This document shows, piece by piece, positions 62,152 to 64,000 of a stretch of 64,000 nucleotides of DNA. The stretch's first letter is position 1. Each line of letters begins with the position of its first letter. Position numbers and translations under genes: made by a program. Source of the stretch: Prevotella sp. (GTDB lineage Bacteria; Bacteroidota; Bacteroidia; Bacteroidales; Bacteroidaceae); assembly GCA_017619755.1 (NCBI GenBank), contig JAFZRU010000052.1, positions 56,475 through 120,474 of the forward strand, read 5' to 3'. The notes beneath the pieces were generated by a model that did not search any database, was not told where the DNA came from, and saw only the letters and a program-made list of their open reading frames with translations.

Positions 62152-63501
62152 ATGACCAGTCTTGACACATTGACAGCCATTTCGCCTATCGACGGCCGTT
62201 ATAGAGGGAAAACAGAACTGTTGGCAGGATATTTCTCCGAGTACGCACTCATCAAATACAGGATACGTGTGGAGATAGAGTATTTCATTGCTCTATGCCA
62301 ATTGCCTTTGCCTCAACTCAAGGACTTCGACAGTGCGAAATTCCCCCTCTTGCGCGCCATCTACCAAGATTTCACCGTGGCCGATGCACAACGTGTGAAG
62401 GACATAGAAAAGGTGACCAACCACGATGTCAAGGCTGTGGAGTATTTCATCAAGGAAAGGCTCGACCAGGCCGGAGGCTTCGACAACGTCAAGGAATTCA
62501 TTCATTTCGGCCTTACTTCCCAAGACATCAACAACACTTCCGTGCCACTGACCATCAAGGAGGCATTGCGCGACGTGCTGATGCCCCTGCTCGACGAGCT
62601 TTTGGCGCAGTTGGAGGTGTATGCTGAAGCGTGGAAGGATGTACCGATGCTGGCCAAGACGCACGGGCAGCCCGCCTCGCCTACGAGATTGGGCAAGGAG
62701 GTCATGGTGTTCGCCTACCGACTGAGAAGGCAGATGGAGCAGCTCAAGGCTTGTCCCATCACCGCCAAGTTTGGCGGCGCCACCGGCAATTTCAACGCCC
62801 ACCATGTGGCATACCCCGACATCGACTGGAGGAGTTTCGCCAACCGCTTCGTGGCCGAAAGCCTCGGACTGGAAAGAGAGGAATACACCACGCAAATCAG
62901 CAACTACGACTGCCTTGGAGGTCTCTTCGACACGTTAAGGCGCATCAACACCATCGTCATCGACCTCGACAGAGACTTCTGGATGTATATCTCCATGGAG
63001 TATTTCAAGCAGAAAATCAAGAAAGGGGAGGTGGGTTCCAGCGCCATGCCGCACAAGGTCAACCCCATCGACTTCGAGAACAGCGAGGGAAACATGGGAA
63101 TGGCCAACGCCATATTGCAGTTCCTTGCAGCCAAACTTCCAGTGAGCCGGCTACAGAGAGACCTCACCGACTCCACCGTGCTGCGCAACGTGGGAGTGCC
63201 ATTGGGCCATGCTGTCATCGCCGTGGAGAGCACCCTCAAAGGGTTGAGAAAACTCATCCTCAACGAGCAGAAACTGAGCAATGACCTTGAGGACAACTGG
63301 GCCGTCGTGGCAGAGGCCATACAGACCATCCTTCGCAGAGAGGCATACCCCAACCCCTACGAGGCGCTCAAGCAACTCACCCGCACCAACGCCAAAATCG
63401 ACGAGAAGGCCATGCACGAGTTCGTGGAAGGACTTGATGTCAGCGAGGAAATCAAGAAACAGTTGATGGCCATCACGCCACACAACTATACAGGAATTTA
63501 A
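62152..63501 (+). CDS. purB: Adenylosuccinate lyase
   Basis: A 449-residue enzyme that acts twice in purine synthesis: SAICAR to AICAR and adenylosuccinate to AMP, each releasing fumarate. It opens MTSLDTLTAISPIDGRYRGK. The fumarase-superfamily signature SSAMPHKVNPIDFENSEGN lies in the last third, KTHGQPASPTRLGKE in the middle, and NGSTV-equivalent positions are kept. Cytoplasmic homotetramer in the family. It is followed after 48 bases by a pseudouridine synthase-like gene, an order I recall from Bacteroidales genomes. Confidence 0.97.
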   Translation: MTSLDTLTAISPIDGRYRGKTELLAGYFSEYALIKYRIRVEIEYFIALCQLPLPQLKDFDSAKFPLLRAIYQDFTVADAQRVKDIEKVTNHDVKAVEYFIKERLDQAGGFDNVKEFIHFGLTSQDINNTSVPLTIKEALRDVLMPLLDELLAQLEVYAEAWKDVPMLAKTHGQPASPTRLGKEVMVFAYRLRRQMEQLKACPITAKFGGATGNFNAHHVAYPDIDWRSFANRFVAESLGLEREEYTTQISNYDCLGGLFDTLRRINTIVIDLDRDFWMYISMEYFKQKIKKGEVGSSAMPHKVNPIDFENSEGNMGMANAILQFLAAKLPVSRLQRDLTDSTVLRNVGVPLGHAVIAVESTLKGLRKLILNEQKLSNDLEDNWAVVAEAIQTILRREAYPNPYEALKQLTRTNAKIDEKAMHEFVEGLDVSEEIKKQLMAITPHNYTGI

Positions 63502-63549
63502 AAACACTTTATTATTAACCGGCCGTGAGGCTTTAAAATTTTATGAATT

Positions 63550-64000
63550 ATGGATTTTGAAAACGAGAACAAGAACGAAGAACTGTCCAGCGAGCAGAGT
63601 ACCGGTGGCCGCGAAGGTTATCAGTCGTCAGGACAGAATGGGAACTATTCAAGGGATTACCGTGCCGGAGGACGCCCGCAGCGCCCCCGTATTCACACAC
63701 AACGAACTTATTCGCAAGACCACAAGAACGACGATGAGGGAGGCTTCCGCCCCGAAGGTTTCGGAGCAGGATTGCAAGGTTCACAGCGTCCTTATCGTCC
63801 GCGTTATAACAATTCCAACGACTACCAGCAGGGCGGCTACCAGCCCCGTCAGCAAGGTGGCTACCAACCCCGTCAGCAGGGCGGCTACCAGCCCCGTCAG
63901 CAGGGCGGCTACCAACCCCGTCAGCAGGGCGGCTACCAGCCCCGTCAGCAGGGCGGCTACCAACCCCGTCAGCAGGGCGGCTACCAGCCCCGTCAGCAGG
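63550..64000 (+). CDS. Probable rRNA pseudouridine synthase (RluB/RsuA type), 3' partial
   Basis: An open frame starting MDFENENKNEELSSEQSTGG that runs off the window. Its visible 150 residues are an unstructured, Gln/Gly/Arg-rich N-terminal extension with seven and a bit copies of QQGGYQPR. In Bacteroidales, rRNA large-subunit pseudouridine synthases next to purB carry just such an extension before the S4 and catalytic domains. Neither of those domains is in the window, so the identity rests on gene order and the repeat type. Confidence 0.65.
   Translation, partial: MDFENENKNEELSSEQSTGGREGYQSSGQNGNYSRDYRAGGRPQRPRIHTQRTYSQDHKNDDEGGFRPEGFGAGLQGSQRPYRPRYNNSNDYQQGGYQPRQQGGYQPRQQGGYQPRQQGGYQPRQQGGYQPRQQGGYQPRQQGGYQPRQQ
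63826..63993 (+). repeat. 24-base in-frame tandem repeat
   Basis: Seven full copies of a 24-base unit coding QQGGYQPR, CAGCAGGGCGGCTACCAGCC plus CCGT, with a few synonymous changes (CAA for CAG, GGT for GGC). It continues to the window end, so copy number is unknown. Identity between copies implies recent slippage. Confidence 0.9.

Noticed and set aside
63826-64000. CRISPR-like direct repeats
   Set aside because: The units are contiguous, in frame and without spacers; they code a repeated peptide.

Overview
The window reads as a chromosomal segment of a Bacteroidota (Bacteroidales) bacterium, most like Prevotella and its relatives. Starts lack Shine-Dalgarno sequences. Many genes are preceded by the Bacteroidota promoter pattern (a TTG/TTTG element about 19-20 bases before TAnnTTTG). 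Secreted proteins have Bacteroidota features: a SusC-like N-terminal segment inside an alpha-2-macroglobulin, a C-terminal YDLSGRK...GIYIVNGKK sorting-type tail, and CE15, GH31 and CotH proteins. No rRNA, integrase, transposase or CRISPR array was found. There is one tRNA, tRNA-Val(UAC).

Layout. (1) 1-10515: end of a large alpha-2-macroglobulin, a 1270-residue secreted multidomain protein with a metzincin-like zinc motif, a cyclophilin and a DUF6794-like exported protein. (2) 10516-11437: gene-poor, with hairpins and a 38-codon ORF. (3) 11438-29326: a visibly A+T-rich block holding an elaborate Ter stress system. It has a TerB-like protein, three TerD-fold proteins and a TerA-like one, three TerY-type vWA proteins, a PP2C phosphatase and a protein kinase (the TerY-P triad). 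It also has AIM24, a TerB-like/YqhA-like fusion, DUF2569 and other membrane proteins, a PrsW-type intramembrane protease and a PMCA-type Ca2+ ATPase. The block ends at a strong hairpin. (4) 29524-32586, minus strand: a dockerin-bearing serpin and an AAA/PD-(D/E)XK protein. (5) 40813-32676, minus strand: a four-gene operon of parallel beta-helix protein, GH31 alpha-xylosidase-like enzyme, sodium:solute symporter, and a three-part URO-D-like / homocysteine methyltransferase / B12-binding fusion. Divergent from it are CE15 glucuronoyl esterase and CotH genes, so 40 kb is a centre of plant-glycan use. (6) 44152-52956: xpt, a small membrane protein, a decayed DNA-binding gene, a second AAA/PD-(D/E)XK protein, a two-domain esterase flanked by inverted 25-base repeats, and a Cthe_2159-like beta-helix protein. 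(7) 53174-60909: a tight six-gene operon with a membrane-anchored vWA-like protein, a three-TM protein, a tubulin-like GTPase, a 1136-residue protein with an actin/Hsp70-type ATPase core, a membrane coiled-coil protein and a small soluble protein. I do not recognise this as a described system. (8) 60986-64000: a two-LCCL-domain secreted protein, tRNA-Val, purB and the start of a probable pseudouridine synthase with a 24-base tandem repeat.

Two regions hold system-level biology. In the Ter block, the kinase and phosphatase probably set the phosphorylation state of vWA/TerD assemblies at the membrane, beside a calcium pump, so a Ca2+-linked envelope-stress response is a reasonable inference. 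In the 53-61 kb operon, a tubulin-fold and an actin-fold NTPase are co-expressed with membrane anchors, suggesting a membrane-attached, nucleotide-driven machine of unknown purpose.
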